A stretch of DNA of 48,334 nucleotides from Thioalkalivibrio versutus (GTDB lineage: Bacteria; Pseudomonadota; Gammaproteobacteria; Ectothiorhodospirales; Ectothiorhodospiraceae). The stretch covers positions 1-48,334 of the forward strand of contig NZ_MVAR01000008.1 of the NCBI RefSeq assembly GCF_001999325.1, written 5' to 3'. The translations under genes were made by a program, and so were the position numbers. Shown here piece after piece: positions 1-9,895 of the stretch. Every line of letters starts with the position of its first letter. Position 1 is the first letter of the stretch. Below the pieces are notes generated by a model. That model was not told the DNA's origin, searched no databases, and worked only from the letters and a program-made list of their open reading frames with translations.

Positions 1-533
1 GGGTTCTTCATCCGGCGCGCGACCCCGCGGGCGTAGGTATCCAGCCAGCCCTCGACCATGCGCTGCGGCCCCAGGCAGGCCGCCAGCGCCTGTTCCTCGG
101 CCGCGTGCGTGAAGCCTTCCAGCTCGCCGTCATTATCGCGCGGGCCGAGCATGATGAACGGCTGCCCACCGGTGTGGAACGAGTGCAGATCCAGCAGCAC
201 ATCATGCGCCGCCAGCAGCGGGCACAGCACGTTGGCGATGCGGTCCTCGAAGTCCTGTGGGTCGTCGGTCACGCGCAGATTGCGGTTCAGGTTGCGCTCG
301 CCCATGCGGCTTTCCAGCTGATAGGCCAGCGGGTTGGTGCGCGGCACCAGCGTCAGTTGTCCGCGCAGCAAACGCCGCTGCCCCGACTCCAGCTCCGCGT
401 GCAGGCGTTCGGTGGCCTGGGTGCCACAGGTCTCGTTGCCGTGCACCGCCCCCAGCACGATCAGACGCGGCCCCGGCTCCAGGCCGTGAAAGGTGATCGA
501 ACGCAAGGCAGTGGGACGGGACGGATCGGACAT
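1..533 (-). CDS. Succinylglutamate desuccinylase/aspartoacylase-family protein (3' end missing)
   Basis: The window holds about the first 177 residues; the C-terminal part lies beyond base 1. The AstE/AspA family are zinc-dependent amide hydrolases with an M14 carboxypeptidase-like fold. The zinc ligands are visible: the HGNE motif at residues 31-34 supplies His and Glu, and DLHS (His about 117) supplies the third ligand. The substrate-binding segment ERNLNRNL sits near residues 79-86. There is no signal peptide, so it should be cytosolic. The ATG at 533 is the only sensible start and lies just before the conserved first beta strand. It follows the GGDEF/EAL gene on the same strand after about 100 bp. 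The substrate cannot be assigned: succinylglutamate, N-acetylaspartate-like or peptide substrates are all possible, and no arginine catabolism genes are adjacent. Confidence 0.8.
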   Translation of the reverse strand, partial: MSDPSRPTALRSITFHGLEPGPRLIVLGAVHGNETCGTQATERLHAELESGQRRLLRGQLTLVPRTNPLAYQLESRMGERNLNRNLRVTDDPQDFEDRIANVLCPLLAAHDVLLDLHSFHTGGQPFIMLGPRDNDGELEGFTHAAEEQALAACLGPQRMVEGWLDTYARGVARRMKN

Positions 534-630
534 CGGGGCAGCTCCGGGCAAGAGACGGGCCTAAAGGCTACCGGAGCGGCCCAGGGGATGCCATGCGGGC
601 ATGCCTGACGACACTGACCAGCGGGCCCCC

Positions 631-3600
631 TCAGGGTGTCGGCAGGCCGGCATGCTTCGTCATCCAGGCATCCAGCGCCTCGATCTCCAGCGGCCGACTG
701 TAGAGATACCCCTGACCCAGGGCACAGCCGCGCTCCTGCAGGAAGGCCGCCTGCTCCGCCGTCTCCACGCCTTCGGCGATCACCTGCATGTTCAGGTTGC
801 GGCCCATCGCGATGATGGTGGCGGCGATCTCGCGGTCGGCGCTCTCGCTGGCAACACCATCCACGAAACTGCGGTCGATCTTCAGGACATCCAGCGGATA
901 GGTCCTCAAGGCCGCCAGCGAGGAATACCCGGTCCCGAAGTCGTCGATGGCCAGCTTCACCCCCAGCGCCTTCAGCGCCACCAACCGTGCAATCGCCTGA
1001 TCGCCCTGCTGCATGATCGCGGTCTCGGTGATCTCCAGCTCCAGCTGGGCGGCCGGGAAGCCGGTCAGCGCCAGGATCTCCGCCACGCGATTGACGAAGT
1101 CGCTGCGCTGCAGCTGCACCGGGGACAGATTGACCGCCAGACCGAAATCTCCGGCGCCGCGGTCCAGCAATCGGCGCCCGGCGTCGCAGGCCTCGCGCAA
1201 TACCCACTCGCCCAGCGCAACGATCAACCCGGTGTCCTCGGCGATCGGGATAAAGCGATCCGGCGGGATCATCTCCCCCTGTGCCGGCTGCCAGCGCAGC
1301 AGCGCCTCCATGCCGAAGGGTTGCCCGTCCTCCAGCCGCACCTGTGGCTGGAAATGCAGCCGCAACTCGCCGTTGTCGTCCTGCAGGGCCTGGCGCAGTC
1401 GGTTCTCCAGCTCCAGGCGCTCGTCGGCCGCGCGTGTCAGGGCCTGGGTATAGACACTCCAGGTCTGGCGCCCGGATGCCTTGGCCTGGTACATCGCCGC
1501 ATCCGCGTGCTGGATCAGCGCGGTCACGGTGTCGCCATGATCGGGGTAGAGACTGATACCGATGCTGCCATTCAGATAGACCGAACGCCCGTCCTCCAGC
1601 GTAAAGGGGCGCTCGAAGCTTGCCAGCAAACTGCGGGCGCAGCGCGCGATCTCGTCGTCGCTGTCCGGGTTCTCCGCCACAATCAGGAATTCATCGCCGC
1701 CCAGCCGACCCAGCACATGGGTTGGCCCCAGCACCCCGCGCAGACGCCGCGCGACCTCCACCAGCACCTGATCGCCCGCCGGGTGCCCCATGGAATCGTT
1801 CACGTTCTTGAACCGGTCCAGATCGAGATTCAGCACCGCAATCCGGTGCCCATGCATGCGGGCACGCTCCAGCGCCTGCCCCAGCATCACCTGCAGCTGG
1901 CTGCGATTGGGCAGGTCGGTCAGGGCGTCGTTCTGAGCCAGGTACTGCAACTCTTCCTCCGAGCGGCGCAACTCGGACATATCGGTCAGCACCCCGGAGT
2001 AGTGCAGGGCCTGACCCTGTTCGTCGTAAACGGTGTTCAGGCTCAGCCACTGCGGGGCCACCTCACCATTGTGCCGGCGGTTCCAGATCTCGCCCTGCCA
2101 GTGACCCTCGCGCTGCAGGCTGTCCCACATGTGCTTGAAGAACTCTCCGTCATGGCGCCCGGACTGCAGAAAGCTCGGGTTGCGCCCCAGGGCCTCGCCC
2201 TCGGAAAAACCGGTGATGTCGACGAAGGCCGGATTCACCGCGACGATCCGCGGGGTCAGGTCGGTGATGATGATGCCGTCACGGGTACTCTCGAATACCG
2301 CCGCCATGCGCCGCAGGCCCAGCAAGGCCTGGCGCCGTTCCAGCGCCGCCCCCAGACTGGAGGCGACGATGCGCGCCAGGCTCTGGTCCGCATCGGTCCA
2401 GCGCTGCGCGCGCCGCACCCGGTCGAGCGCGAGGAACCCGCGGTACTCGCCCTCCACGTACAGGGGTACCAGCAGCACAGCCTGGCTTTGCGAGGCCTCC
2501 AGGATCGCGCGTTCCTCATCCGGCAGCTCGCGGGTCAGCACATCGATCGCACCGCCGCCCTGCAGGATCTCGTGCCAGCGCGGCAGGACCGATTCCAGGC
2601 TCAGGTTGCGCAGCGGCGGCGGGCGGATCATCTCCTCGGCATCCGAACGCACCCAGTAGTAGCGGTGGATATCCAGGGCCTCGCGCACCGCGTGGTCCAG
2701 TTCGGCCACCAGCACATAGGCCCGGTCGGCGCCAGCCTCCTGCCCCAGTTCGGCCAGCAGCCGGTGGATCACGCTGGCGGGGTTGTCCTCGCGCAACAGT
2801 TCCACGGTCAGCTCGGCGGCAGTGCGCAGCGCGCGCTCGCGCTCGCCGAGTGCCTGCGAGACGCGCAGCTTCTGCGCCGCCAGCCCCGCGATCTGGGTGA
2901 ACTCGTCGATCAGCACCCGTTCGCCAGGGTAGGGTCCGCGTGACGCGCCGAGATAAATACCCAGGGTGCCCAGCACGCCACCGTCGGCATCCCGGAAGGG
3001 GAACGACCAGCAAGCGCCAAAGCCCGCCCCACGCACGAGATCGCAGAACCCGGCCCAGTTCGGGTGCGTCCCGCAGTCCTCGATGATCATCGGCTCGCCA
3101 CTCCAGGCGGCCTCGCCGCAGGAGGCCACCCCCTGGGCAGCGCGGATCCGGCGGGTCGCACTGCGCAGCGGGTCCGGCAGCCGCGGAGCCGCCACGCCGT
3201 AGAGTTCCTGACTGTCGGCATCCAGCAGCATGATGCAGCCGTGCAGGTCAGGCGCCAGCGATTCCAGGCCCTTGACCACATCCTCCAGCAGGCGTGGATC
3301 GCGCTCCCCCGTGGCCAGGCGTGCCAGTACGTTCCCGCGTACCTCCTGAACGCGCTGGTCCAGCACCCGCCGGGTCACGTCCACCAGACTCCCGGACAGG
3401 CCCGTGGCCCGGCCCGCGGCATCCAGATTGACCTGGCCGCGCAGCTCCAGCCAGCACAGCGAGCCGTCGGCTGCGCGCAGACGAATCTCGGCCTCCAGCC
3501 GGCCGTCGTCGGCCTCCACGGCGCGCGTCAGCAGTCGCGCGGCCAAACCGCGATCCTCCAGCGGCATGAACGACAACATCTCCTCGCCAATCGACAATTC

Positions 3601-4536
3601 CACCGAATGGCCGGTGATGGCCGTCCAGGCCGGATTGAGGAAACGCCAGCAACCGGCGGCATCGGTCTCGAAGACGATATCGCCGGCGCGTTCGATCACC
3701 TCGCGGTAGCGCCGTTCGGAGGCCGCCAGCGCCGCACGTTCCCGGCGCAGCCGCACGCGGGCATACACCTGGTCCAGCAGCATCGGCAGGGTCTTCAGAT
3801 AGCCCTCGTGCTTGACCGTGTAATCCTCCACGCCCATACGCAGGGCACGCGCGGCGAGGTCCTCGGTGCCTTGCCCGGTCACCAGGATGGTCGGCAGGTC
3901 CAGTCCGCGGTCCTCGCGCACCAGGCGCGCCAGCTCGAGGCCGTCGATCCCGGGCAACCGGTAGTCCACCAACAACAAGTCAAAGCCCAGCTCCCCGGCG
4001 GCACTTTCCGGTAGCGCCGCCAGGGCCTCCTCGGCGGTGTGCATCGTCGCCAGCTGCACATGTGGGGCCGTGCGCGCCAGTTCGCGACAGGTCAGGCCGA
4101 CATCGAATTCGCTGTGCTCGACATACAGTACCCGCAGCGGCTCACGCGCCTCGATCACCCGCAGCTCGCGCCGGGCGCAAGCATCCACCACCCGCCCCGG
4201 AAGGCGCTCCAGGTAGCCATCGGCCTTGGTCAGATAGTCATCGGCACCCGCGCGAAACGCCGCCACCACGGTTTCCTGTTCGCCGTGCCCGGTGAGCACC
4301 AGCACGGCCTCGCCGCGTCCCGCGGCGTGCAGCTCGCTGATCAAGTCGAGACCGCTGCCATCCGGCAGGCGCAGATCCACCACCACACAGTCGAAGCCAT
4401 CCGCCCCGGTCAGCGCCGCGCGCGCCTCGGCCAGAGACCCCGCCGGGGACACGTCGGCGCCCGGCACCTGACGTTCCAGGACGCGGCGCTGCAGATCGGC
4501 ATCTGCCGAGTTATCTTCTACGAGCAGGATTCGCAT
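631..4536 (-). CDS. Tandem-receiver PAS/GAF/GGDEF/EAL cyclic-di-GMP protein
   Basis: A 1301-residue cytosolic signalling protein without membrane segments. Order of domains: REC1 (about 1-120, acceptor Asp54 in VVVDLRLPDG), REC2 (about 133-255, LLVDYRLPG), PAS (275-390), GAF (400-560), second GAF (575-725), PAS (735-860), GGDEF (865-1030) and EAL (1045-1295). The GGDEF signature is intact (RLGGDEFL, about 943-951), as are EALLRW (about 1076) and DDFGTGYSSL, so both diguanylate cyclase and c-di-GMP phosphodiesterase activity are possible. It lies 30 bp downstream of a single-domain response regulator and its histidine kinase, and probably takes phosphate from that kinase. Two receivers in series in front of two GAF and two PAS sensors is an unusually elaborate input. 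Net direction of c-di-GMP turnover cannot be read from sequence. Confidence 0.93.
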   Translation of the reverse strand: MRILLVEDNSADADLQRRVLERQVPGADVSPAGSLAEARAALTGADGFDCVVVDLRLPDGSGLDLISELHAAGRGEAVLVLTGHGEQETVVAAFRAGADDYLTKADGYLERLPGRVVDACARRELRVIEAREPLRVLYVEHSEFDVGLTCRELARTAPHVQLATMHTAEEALAALPESAAGELGFDLLLVDYRLPGIDGLELARLVREDRGLDLPTILVTGQGTEDLAARALRMGVEDYTVKHEGYLKTLPMLLDQVYARVRLRRERAALAASERRYREVIERAGDIVFETDAAGCWRFLNPAWTAITGHSVELSIGEEMLSFMPLEDRGLAARLLTRAVEADDGRLEAEIRLRAADGSLCWLELRGQVNLDAAGRATGLSGSLVDVTRRVLDQRVQEVRGNVLARLATGERDPRLLEDVVKGLESLAPDLHGCIMLLDADSQELYGVAAPRLPDPLRSATRRIRAAQGVASCGEAAWSGEPMIIEDCGTHPNWAGFCDLVRGAGFGACWSFPFRDADGGVLGTLGIYLGASRGPYPGERVLIDEFTQIAGLAAQKLRVSQALGERERALRTAAELTVELLREDNPASVIHRLLAELGQEAGADRAYVLVAELDHAVREALDIHRYYWVRSDAEEMIRPPPLRNLSLESVLPRWHEILQGGGAIDVLTRELPDEERAILEASQSQAVLLVPLYVEGEYRGFLALDRVRRAQRWTDADQSLARIVASSLGAALERRQALLGLRRMAAVFESTRDGIIITDLTPRIVAVNPAFVDITGFSEGEALGRNPSFLQSGRHDGEFFKHMWDSLQREGHWQGEIWNRRHNGEVAPQWLSLNTVYDEQGQALHYSGVLTDMSELRRSEEELQYLAQNDALTDLPNRSQLQVMLGQALERARMHGHRIAVLNLDLDRFKNVNDSMGHPAGDQVLVEVARRLRGVLGPTHVLGRLGGDEFLIVAENPDSDDEIARCARSLLASFERPFTLEDGRSVYLNGSIGISLYPDHGDTVTALIQHADAAMYQAKASGRQTWSVYTQALTRAADERLELENRLRQALQDDNGELRLHFQPQVRLEDGQPFGMEALLRWQPAQGEMIPPDRFIPIAEDTGLIVALGEWVLREACDAGRRLLDRGAGDFGLAVNLSPVQLQRSDFVNRVAEILALTGFPAAQLELEITETAIMQQGDQAIARLVALKALGVKLAIDDFGTGYSSLAALRTYPLDVLKIDRSFVDGVASESADREIAATIIAMGRNLNMQVIAEGVETAEQAAFLQERGCALGQGYLYSRPLEIEALDAWMTKHAGLPTP

Positions 4537-4566
4537 GGGGTCTCGGGTTGCAAGGGGGCCGCGGCT

Positions 4567-5001
4567 TCAGACCGGCGGGTGGTTAAGCAGGCACCAGTAG
4601 AGCTCGACCTGCTCGGCGACCTGCACGAACTGGGCGAAATCCACTGGTTTGACGATGTAGGAGTTGGCGCCGCAGTCATAGGCAGTGGCGATGTCACGGT
4701 CCTCATTGGAGGAGGTCAGCATCACCACCGGAATGCGCCGGAAGCGTTCGTGCGCACGGATACGCCGAAGCACCTCCAGTCCGTCCACCTTGGGCAGCTT
4801 GATATCCAGCAGGATCACCGCCGGCGGCGCGAGTTCGCCGCGCTCCCAGCGATCGAGAAACTCCAGCGCCTCCACCCCATCGCGCGCGGTCTCCAGCGGG
4901 TTGGAGAGGTTTCTCCGCTTGAAGGCGCGCTGCATCAGATCGATATCCACCGGGTTGTCCTCCACCACCAGGATGGAGGGCTGACGTCCGGCGTGGCTCA
5001 T
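4567..5001 (-). CDS. Single-domain response regulator (Rcp1-type receiver)
   Basis: The 144 residues form one receiver domain with no output domain. The acidic pair Glu14-Asp15, acceptor Asp66 (LLDIKLP), the Thr/Ser region MLTSSNED and Lys118 (YIVKP) are all present. The long loop around residues 50-60 is typical of the Rcp1 family that partners bacteriophytochrome-like or PAS histidine kinases. The ATG overlaps the TGA of the kinase gene upstream (ATGA), implying translational coupling and a fixed kinase-regulator stoichiometry. Without an output domain it probably works as a phosphate shuttle, for example to the two-receiver GGDEF/EAL protein 30 bp downstream. That partnership is inferred from position. 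Confidence 0.92.
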   Translation of the reverse strand: MSHAGRQPSILVVEDNPVDIDLMQRAFKRRNLSNPLETARDGVEALEFLDRWERGELAPPAVILLDIKLPKVDGLEVLRRIRAHERFRRIPVVMLTSSNEDRDIATAYDCGANSYIVKPVDFAQFVQVAEQVELYWCLLNHPPV

Positions 5002-7148
5002 CGCGGGAACTCCACGTGGAAGGCGGCCCCCTCGCCCGGCGTGCCCTCGGCGCGGATCTCGCCGCGCAGCCGGTGGACTGCACGGCGCACCAGGGCCAGG
5101 CCGACGCCGGTCCCCGGATAAGCCTCGGCTCGGTTCAGGCGCTGGAAGATATCGAAGATACGATCCCGAAACGCCATGTCAAAACCGATCCCGTTATCCC
5201 GCACCGTGATCCCGAGTGTAGCGCTGCGGGATTCGGCCTGCACCGTTACCTGCGGGGCCTCGCGCTCGGCACTGAACTTGAACGCGTTCTCCAGCAGGTT
5301 GCGCAGGATCAGGGCGACGCCATCCGGGTCGCTTACAAAGCAGAGATCAGGGTCGATCTCGATACTCACCTCGGCGCGCTCACGGAGTCCCGGATCCACC
5401 GACTCCAGCACCTCCTCCACCAGCGCGCGCACGCGGACGGTGCGCTCCTCCAGCGGCCGACGCTCCATGCGCGAGTAGGCCAGAAGATCCGAAATCAGTT
5501 CGTTCATCTGCGCCACGCCATTGCGGATATTGCTGAGGAAGACGCGACCCTCACCCTCCAGCTGCTCGCCGTAGTCCGCCTCCAGCAACTGGCTGTAGCC
5601 CTCGATTCCGCGCAGGGGTGCCTTCAGGTCGTGGGAGACGGCATAGGAAAACGATTCCAGTTCCTGGTTGAGCGCCTGCAGGGCCGCCGTGCGTTCCGCC
5701 ACCCGCTGTTCGAGCGTGGCGTTCAGATTGCGCAGTTCCAGTTCGTTACGCTTGAGCTCGGTCACCTCCAGCACCGTGCCCTGTACGTAATGCAGGCCGT
5801 CGGCGCGCTCGATCGGCGCCTCCATGGTGAGACTGAACCAGGCCTCCTCGCGCGCCTCGGGCCGGGCCTTCAGGAGCAACCGCTGGGGCCCGGGCCGGCC
5901 GCCGGCGATCAGGGTCTCCATCGCCGCGGAGAAGCTCGCCCCGTCCGCGGACTCGAGGTCGAAGAAATTGCGGGCAAACGACTCCAGCGTCGGCTTGCCG
6001 TAGTGGGCATCACAGCCCAGCAGCGCATACAACCGATCGGACCACCACAGCTCGCGGCTCTCCAGCAGGTACTCCCAGCTGCCCAGGCCGGCGTGGCGCT
6101 CGGCCTGGCTCAAGCGATCCACCTGGCGTGCCAGGGCGGCCTCCGCCTGCTTGCGCGCCTCGATATTGCGCAGCGTCACCAGCAGCAGCTTCTCTCCGGC
6201 GATCTCGGTGACCTGCAGGTTGGCCTCCACCCAGAACCCGTGGCCGTCACGGTGCCGGGCGCGCCACTCGAACACCAACTGTTCGCCACGCCGGGCGCGC
6301 TCCATCAGGGCCTTCTGGCGCTGAACGTCGAATCCGGTCTCGTCCGCGCTAAGGTCGTCCACGTTGCAGGCCAGCAGCTCGGCACGGCTGTAGCCGTACA
6401 TCTTCTCGGCCGCAGCGTTAATCCCGATCAGGGCCTCGGTATCCAGGTCTTGCAGCAGGATCGCCTCCTGCACGTTGTCGAAGATCGCGCGGAAGCGGGT
6501 CTCGGAATCACGCAGGTCCTGCTCGGCGCGCCGGCGTTCGGTCACGTCCACCAGCAGACCATTGATACGGATGACCTGCCCGGACTCGTCACGGGTCAGC
6601 CAGGTCCGGTCTTCCAGCCAGACCCAGCCGCCCGGTCCGTCCCGCAGACGATACAACTGGGTGTAACGGTCCGGGCCGCGCTCGATGTGCGCGGCGACCT
6701 CGGCCACGATGCGGTCGATATCGTCGGGATGAATCAGGTCGGCATAGTGCACCTCGCCGCGCAGCAGGGCATCGCGGGCAATGCCCCAGCGCTCGATATT
6801 CGGGGAGACAAAGGTGACCGGCCAGCCGGGGGTGGTAGCCCACTCAATGGCAACCACTGGGGAACGTTCAACAATCCCGGTGAGCCGGCGCGCCTCGCGC
6901 GAGGCGCGGTCACGATCCTTCAGGGGGAAATACACCAGCAGGAACAGGAGGATGGCTGTGACCACCACGTAGCCCCAGCCCTTGAGGGTCTGCAACTGCC
7001 CCAGCAGCTCCAGATCGTCGACCATCAGCAGCAGGGCCCGGTCGGACAGGGCGATCCAGAGCAGCCCGACGATCAGATACAGCACGGCGACGAGTAACGC
7101 GGTGCGCCCCGCGCTGGGTCTCCAGCTTCCCTTGTTGCCTCCCGCCAT
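4998..7148 (-). CDS. Membrane PAS sensor histidine kinase
   Basis: 716 residues. Two transmembrane segments (about 14-36 and 54-75) flank a very short periplasmic loop, so the signal is probably sensed by the cytosolic PAS domains (about 85-205, 210-335, 345-465). A coiled linker ([14 protein letters not shown]) leads to the HisKA domain with His506 in [14 protein letters not shown]. The HATPase domain has the N box ([10 protein letters not shown]), G1 (DNGIGFD) and G2 (GTGVGLALV). I chose the ATG at 7148: longer reading frames run into hisI upstream and add no membrane or PAS sequence. It is transcribed divergently from hisI and its stop overlaps the response regulator start. The architecture resembles phytochrome-like kinases but lacks PHY and bilin-binding GAF domains. 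Confidence 0.93.
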   Translation of the reverse strand: MAGGNKGSWRPSAGRTALLVAVLYLIVGLLWIALSDRALLLMVDDLELLGQLQTLKGWGYVVVTAILLFLLVYFPLKDRDRASREARRLTGIVERSPVVAIEWATTPGWPVTFVSPNIERWGIARDALLRGEVHYADLIHPDDIDRIVAEVAAHIERGPDRYTQLYRLRDGPGGWVWLEDRTWLTRDESGQVIRINGLLVDVTERRRAEQDLRDSETRFRAIFDNVQEAILLQDLDTEALIGINAAAEKMYGYSRAELLACNVDDLSADETGFDVQRQKALMERARRGEQLVFEWRARHRDGHGFWVEANLQVTEIAGEKLLLVTLRNIEARKQAEAALARQVDRLSQAERHAGLGSWEYLLESRELWWSDRLYALLGCDAHYGKPTLESFARNFFDLESADGASFSAAMETLIAGGRPGPQRLLLKARPEAREEAWFSLTMEAPIERADGLHYVQGTVLEVTELKRNELELRNLNATLEQRVAERTAALQALNQELESFSYAVSHDLKAPLRGIEGYSQLLEADYGEQLEGEGRVFLSNIRNGVAQMNELISDLLAYSRMERRPLEERTVRVRALVEEVLESVDPGLRERAEVSIEIDPDLCFVSDPDGVALILRNLLENAFKFSAEREAPQVTVQAESRSATLGITVRDNGIGFDMAFRDRIFDIFQRLNRAEAYPGTGVGLALVRRAVHRLRGEIRAEGTPGEGAAFHVEFPR

Positions 7149-7270
7149 GCCATTCCTCCGACCGCCACGGAGACGCGGCCGGCATTCCCTGCCCGCCAGC
7201 TGTCCTGTCTCGAGCATCGACCACCCGTGGCCCAAGCGCAACCCAGGGCAGGCGGGGCCAGTTCGCGGGC

Positions 7271-7299
7271 TTCGGAGCGCGGTTCGAAAATGGTATTCT
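7271..7299 (+). promoter_or_regulatory. Possible sigma-70 promoter of hisI
   Basis: An extended -10 (TGGTATTCT, hexamer 7294-7299) lies 17 bp from a weak -35 (TTCGGA, 7271-7276). The predicted start falls near 7306, about 20 nt before the hisI ATG. The -35 matches only three of six positions, so the TGn extension would carry recognition. Confidence 0.35.
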
Positions 7300-7326
7300 T
7301 CGCCGCTCCCGCAAGCGGACGCAGCG

Positions 7327-7767
7327 ATGTTCAAGCAACTCGAAGGCGAGTCCCGTGGCGAGCGCCACCCGACCCCAGCGGTCCTGGATCGCCTGAAGCT
7401 CAATGCCGGCGGTTTGATCCCCGCCATTGCCCAGCAGCACGACACCGGCGAGGTCCTGATGCTGGCGTGGATGAACCGCGAGGCCCTGGACGAGACCCTG
7501 GCGACCGGACGCGTCTGCTACTACTCGCGCTCGCGCCAGGCGTTGTGGCGCAAGGGCGAGCAGTCCGGGCAGGTGCAGCAGCTGCATTCGCTGCACCTGG
7601 ACTGCGACGGCGACACCCTGCTGCTGAAGGTCGACCAGACCGGCCCGGCCTGCCATACCGGGCGGCGCAGCTGCTTCTACCTGCAGGTCGGACAGGACAC
7701 CGTCGTGGTGACCAGCGATCCCGAGATCGCCCCCGAGACGCTGTACGGCAAGGACACCGGGCAATGA
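7327..7767 (+). CDS. hisI: Phosphoribosyl-AMP cyclohydrolase
   Basis: A 146-residue stand-alone HisI, which opens the adenine ring of phosphoribosyl-AMP in the third step of histidine biosynthesis; the reaction needs zinc and magnesium. Family signatures include [11 protein letters not shown], the [17 protein letters not shown] segment, and the metal and catalytic region [19 protein letters not shown] followed by RRSCFY. No HisE domain follows, so phosphoribosyl-ATP pyrophosphohydrolase must be encoded elsewhere. No other his genes are in the window; the gene instead sits in an operon with cysS, whose ATG overlaps its TGA. The ATG at 7327 gives the full N-terminus. Confidence 0.95.
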   Translation: MFKQLEGESRGERHPTPAVLDRLKLNAGGLIPAIAQQHDTGEVLMLAWMNREALDETLATGRVCYYSRSRQALWRKGEQSGQVQQLHSLHLDCDGDTLLLKVDQTGPACHTGRRSCFYLQVGQDTVVVTSDPEIAPETLYGKDTGQ

Positions 7768-9173
7768 GCGCGGCCCGGACCCTCACCCTGCACAACACCC
7801 TGGGCGGGCGCGACGAGCCGTTCGTGCCCCAGGACCCGGAGCGGGTGACGCTCTACGTCTGCGGCCCCACCGTGTACAACCGCGTGCACATCGGCAATGG
7901 CCGGCCGGTGGTCGTGTTCGACGTGCTGTTCCGCGTGTTGCGCGAGCTCTACGGCCCGGATCACGTGGTCTACGCCCGCAACATCACCGACGTCGACGAC
8001 AAGATCAACAAGGCCGCCGCCGACAACGGCGAGCCCATCGCCGCGCTGACCGAACGCTTCACCCGGGCCTTCCACGAGGACATCGCCGAACTCGGCACGC
8101 TCAAGCCGACCCTCGAGCCGCGCGCGACCGAACACATCCAGCCGATGATCGAGCTGATCGAACGCCTGATCGAACGCGGCCATGCCTACGTGGCCGACGA
8201 CCACGTGCTGTTCGACGTGACCTCCTACCCGGACTACGGCGCCCTGTCCGGGCGCTCGCTGGCGGACATGCAGGCCGGCGCCCGGGTCGAGGTCGCCGAC
8301 TACAAGCGCCACCCCGGCGACTTCGTGCTGTGGAAGCCGGCCGCGGCGGGCGAGCCCGGCTGGGAGAGCCCCTGGGGCACGGGCCGCCCCGGCTGGCACC
8401 TGGAATGCACGGCAATGATCCGCAGCCACCTGGGCCCGATGATCGACATCCACGGCGGCGGCCACGACCTGGTCTTCCCGCACCACGAAAACGAGATCGC
8501 CCAGGGCTGCGCGGCCGAGGGCTGCCACGAACACGGCACCCACTACGCCCGTTACTGGGTGCACAACGGACACCTGACCATCGACGGCGAGAAGATGTCC
8601 AAGTCACTGGGCAATTTTCAGCTGCTGCACGACCTGCTGCAGCACTACCCCGGCGAGGTCCTGCGCCTGGCGCTGCTGTCGCGCCACTACCGCGCCCCGC
8701 TGAACTTCTCGGAAGAGACCCTGACCCAGTCGCGCAACAGCCTGAATGGCCTGTACCGCGTACTGCGCGATGTGGCCGACATCGAGGCCGACGACATTGC
8801 TGCCTCCAACACGGCAGTGTTCACGGCGCTGCTGGATGACCTGAACACCCCCGCCGCGATCACCGCGCTGCACCGCATGACCGACGCCCTGGCAACAGCA
8901 TCCGACGATGCCGAACGGGCCCGCCGCAAGGGTGAACTGCTGGCGGGCGCCGCCCTGCTGGGTCTGCTGCAACAGGACCCAGCCACGTGGTTTCAGGGCG
9001 ACGCCGGGGACGATGACCTGGCCGCCTGGGTGGAGGAGCGCATCGCCGCACGCAAGGCCGCGCGCCAGGGCCGCGACTTCGCCAAGGCGGATGCCATCCG
9101 CGACGAACTCGTCGCGCGCGGCATCGAGCTGGAAGACACGCCGGATGGCACGCGCTGGCAGCGCGCCACCTGA
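7764..9173 (+). CDS. cysS: Cysteinyl-tRNA synthetase
   Basis: 469 residues, the usual length for bacterial CysRS, a class I synthetase that charges tRNA-Cys. The HIGH-like motif is VHIGN (His42) and the KMSKS loop is at about 277-281 in [10 protein letters not shown]. The zinc ligands are visible: Cys in CGPTVYN, Cys in WHLECTAM, and His/Glu in [13 protein letters not shown]. The C-terminal DALR-type helical domain and tRNA-binding tail are present. Translation is coupled to hisI by an ATGA overlap, and the next gene starts 5 bp downstream. Confidence 0.97.
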   Translation: MSAARTLTLHNTLGGRDEPFVPQDPERVTLYVCGPTVYNRVHIGNGRPVVVFDVLFRVLRELYGPDHVVYARNITDVDDKINKAAADNGEPIAALTERFTRAFHEDIAELGTLKPTLEPRATEHIQPMIELIERLIERGHAYVADDHVLFDVTSYPDYGALSGRSLADMQAGARVEVADYKRHPGDFVLWKPAAAGEPGWESPWGTGRPGWHLECTAMIRSHLGPMIDIHGGGHDLVFPHHENEIAQGCAAEGCHEHGTHYARYWVHNGHLTIDGEKMSKSLGNFQLLHDLLQHYPGEVLRLALLSRHYRAPLNFSEETLTQSRNSLNGLYRVLRDVADIEADDIAASNTAVFTALLDDLNTPAAITALHRMTDALATASDDAERARRKGELLAGAALLGLLQQDPATWFQGDAGDDDLAAWVEERIAARKAARQGRDFAKADAIRDELVARGIELEDTPDGTRWQRAT

Positions 9174-9178
9174 AGCCG

Positions 9179-9826
9179 ATGCATCTGCGCCCCTGGCTCA
9201 TGCGATTGACGCTGGTTCTGGGTCTGCTCCTGCCGGCCGGCGCGCTCGCCCACCCGCATGCGTGGATCGACCTGCGCATGGGGCTGGTCTTCGACGATGC
9301 CGGCAACCTGGCGAGCATGGAGCAATCCTGGCGCATCGACCCGACCTACAGCCACATGCTGCTGGAAGACCTGACCCGGGACCTCGACGGTGCCACCGGC
9401 ATCGATGCGGCGCTGGAACACGCCGCCGAACGCATGCTCGGAAACCTGGCTGCCTATGACTACTTCACCGAACTGAACCTGGGCGACGAGCGCCTGGACG
9501 TGCCGCAGGCCCGCAACGCGCGCCTGACCCTGGAGGACCGGCGCCTGCACCTGCGTTTCGAGCTGCCGCTGGACGAACACGACATCACCGCCGGTGACGC
9601 CTTCACCTACCGCGTCTTCGATCCGGAATACTGGATCGAGATCCGGCACGATCCGGACGACATCGTCTTCGTGGAGAATCGACCCGGTTGCGAGGTCGCC
9701 GTCACCGAGCCCCGACCGGACCCGCAGCTGATCCGCTACGCCGCCACCCTGGAACGTTCGGACCGCAGCCCGGTCAACGACCTGGGCCGTCACTTCGCGG
9801 AAACCGCCACGCTGGAATGCGACTGA
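9179..9826 (+). CDS. zevA: DUF1007 periplasmic protein, ZevA-like zinc-uptake component
   Basis: 215 residues with a signal peptide (hydrophobic core about 8-23, cleavage after ALA). The mature N-terminus begins HPHAWID, a histidine-rich start typical of DUF1007. In Haemophilus influenzae a DUF1007 protein (ZevA) and a NicO-family permease (ZevB) form the ZevAB zinc-uptake system; the same pair, in the same order, is seen here. DUF1007 genes are also found next to nickel/cobalt and zinc ABC systems, so zinc is the best but not the only candidate. It starts 5 bp after cysS and probably shares its transcript. Confidence 0.8.
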   Translation: MHLRPWLMRLTLVLGLLLPAGALAHPHAWIDLRMGLVFDDAGNLASMEQSWRIDPTYSHMLLEDLTRDLDGATGIDAALEHAAERMLGNLAAYDYFTELNLGDERLDVPQARNARLTLEDRRLHLRFELPLDEHDITAGDAFTYRVFDPEYWIEIRHDPDDIVFVENRPGCEVAVTEPRPDPQLIRYAATLERSDRSPVNDLGRHFAETATLECD

Positions 9827-9879
9827 GCCCGGTGCTGCCGCGCGATCGGACGCCACGCACACCACACCGCAGACTGAGT

Positions 9880-9892
9880 GTTATACAGTAAC
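9880..9892 (+). promoter_or_regulatory. Zur-box-like palindrome before zevB
   Basis: GTTATACAGTAAC matches 10 of 12 fixed positions of the gammaproteobacterial Zur core GTTATA-N-TATAAC. It contains a -10-like TATACA (9882-9887) and ends 3 bp before the zevB ATG, so a transcript from here would be nearly leaderless. No convincing -35 is visible. Confidence 0.4.
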
Positions 9893-9895
9893 GCC

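Noticed and set aside
601-2943. Long plus-strand open frame (780 residues) opposite the GGDEF/EAL gene
   Set aside because: It is an antisense shadow in high-GC DNA; the minus strand encodes intact REC, GGDEF and EAL motifs.
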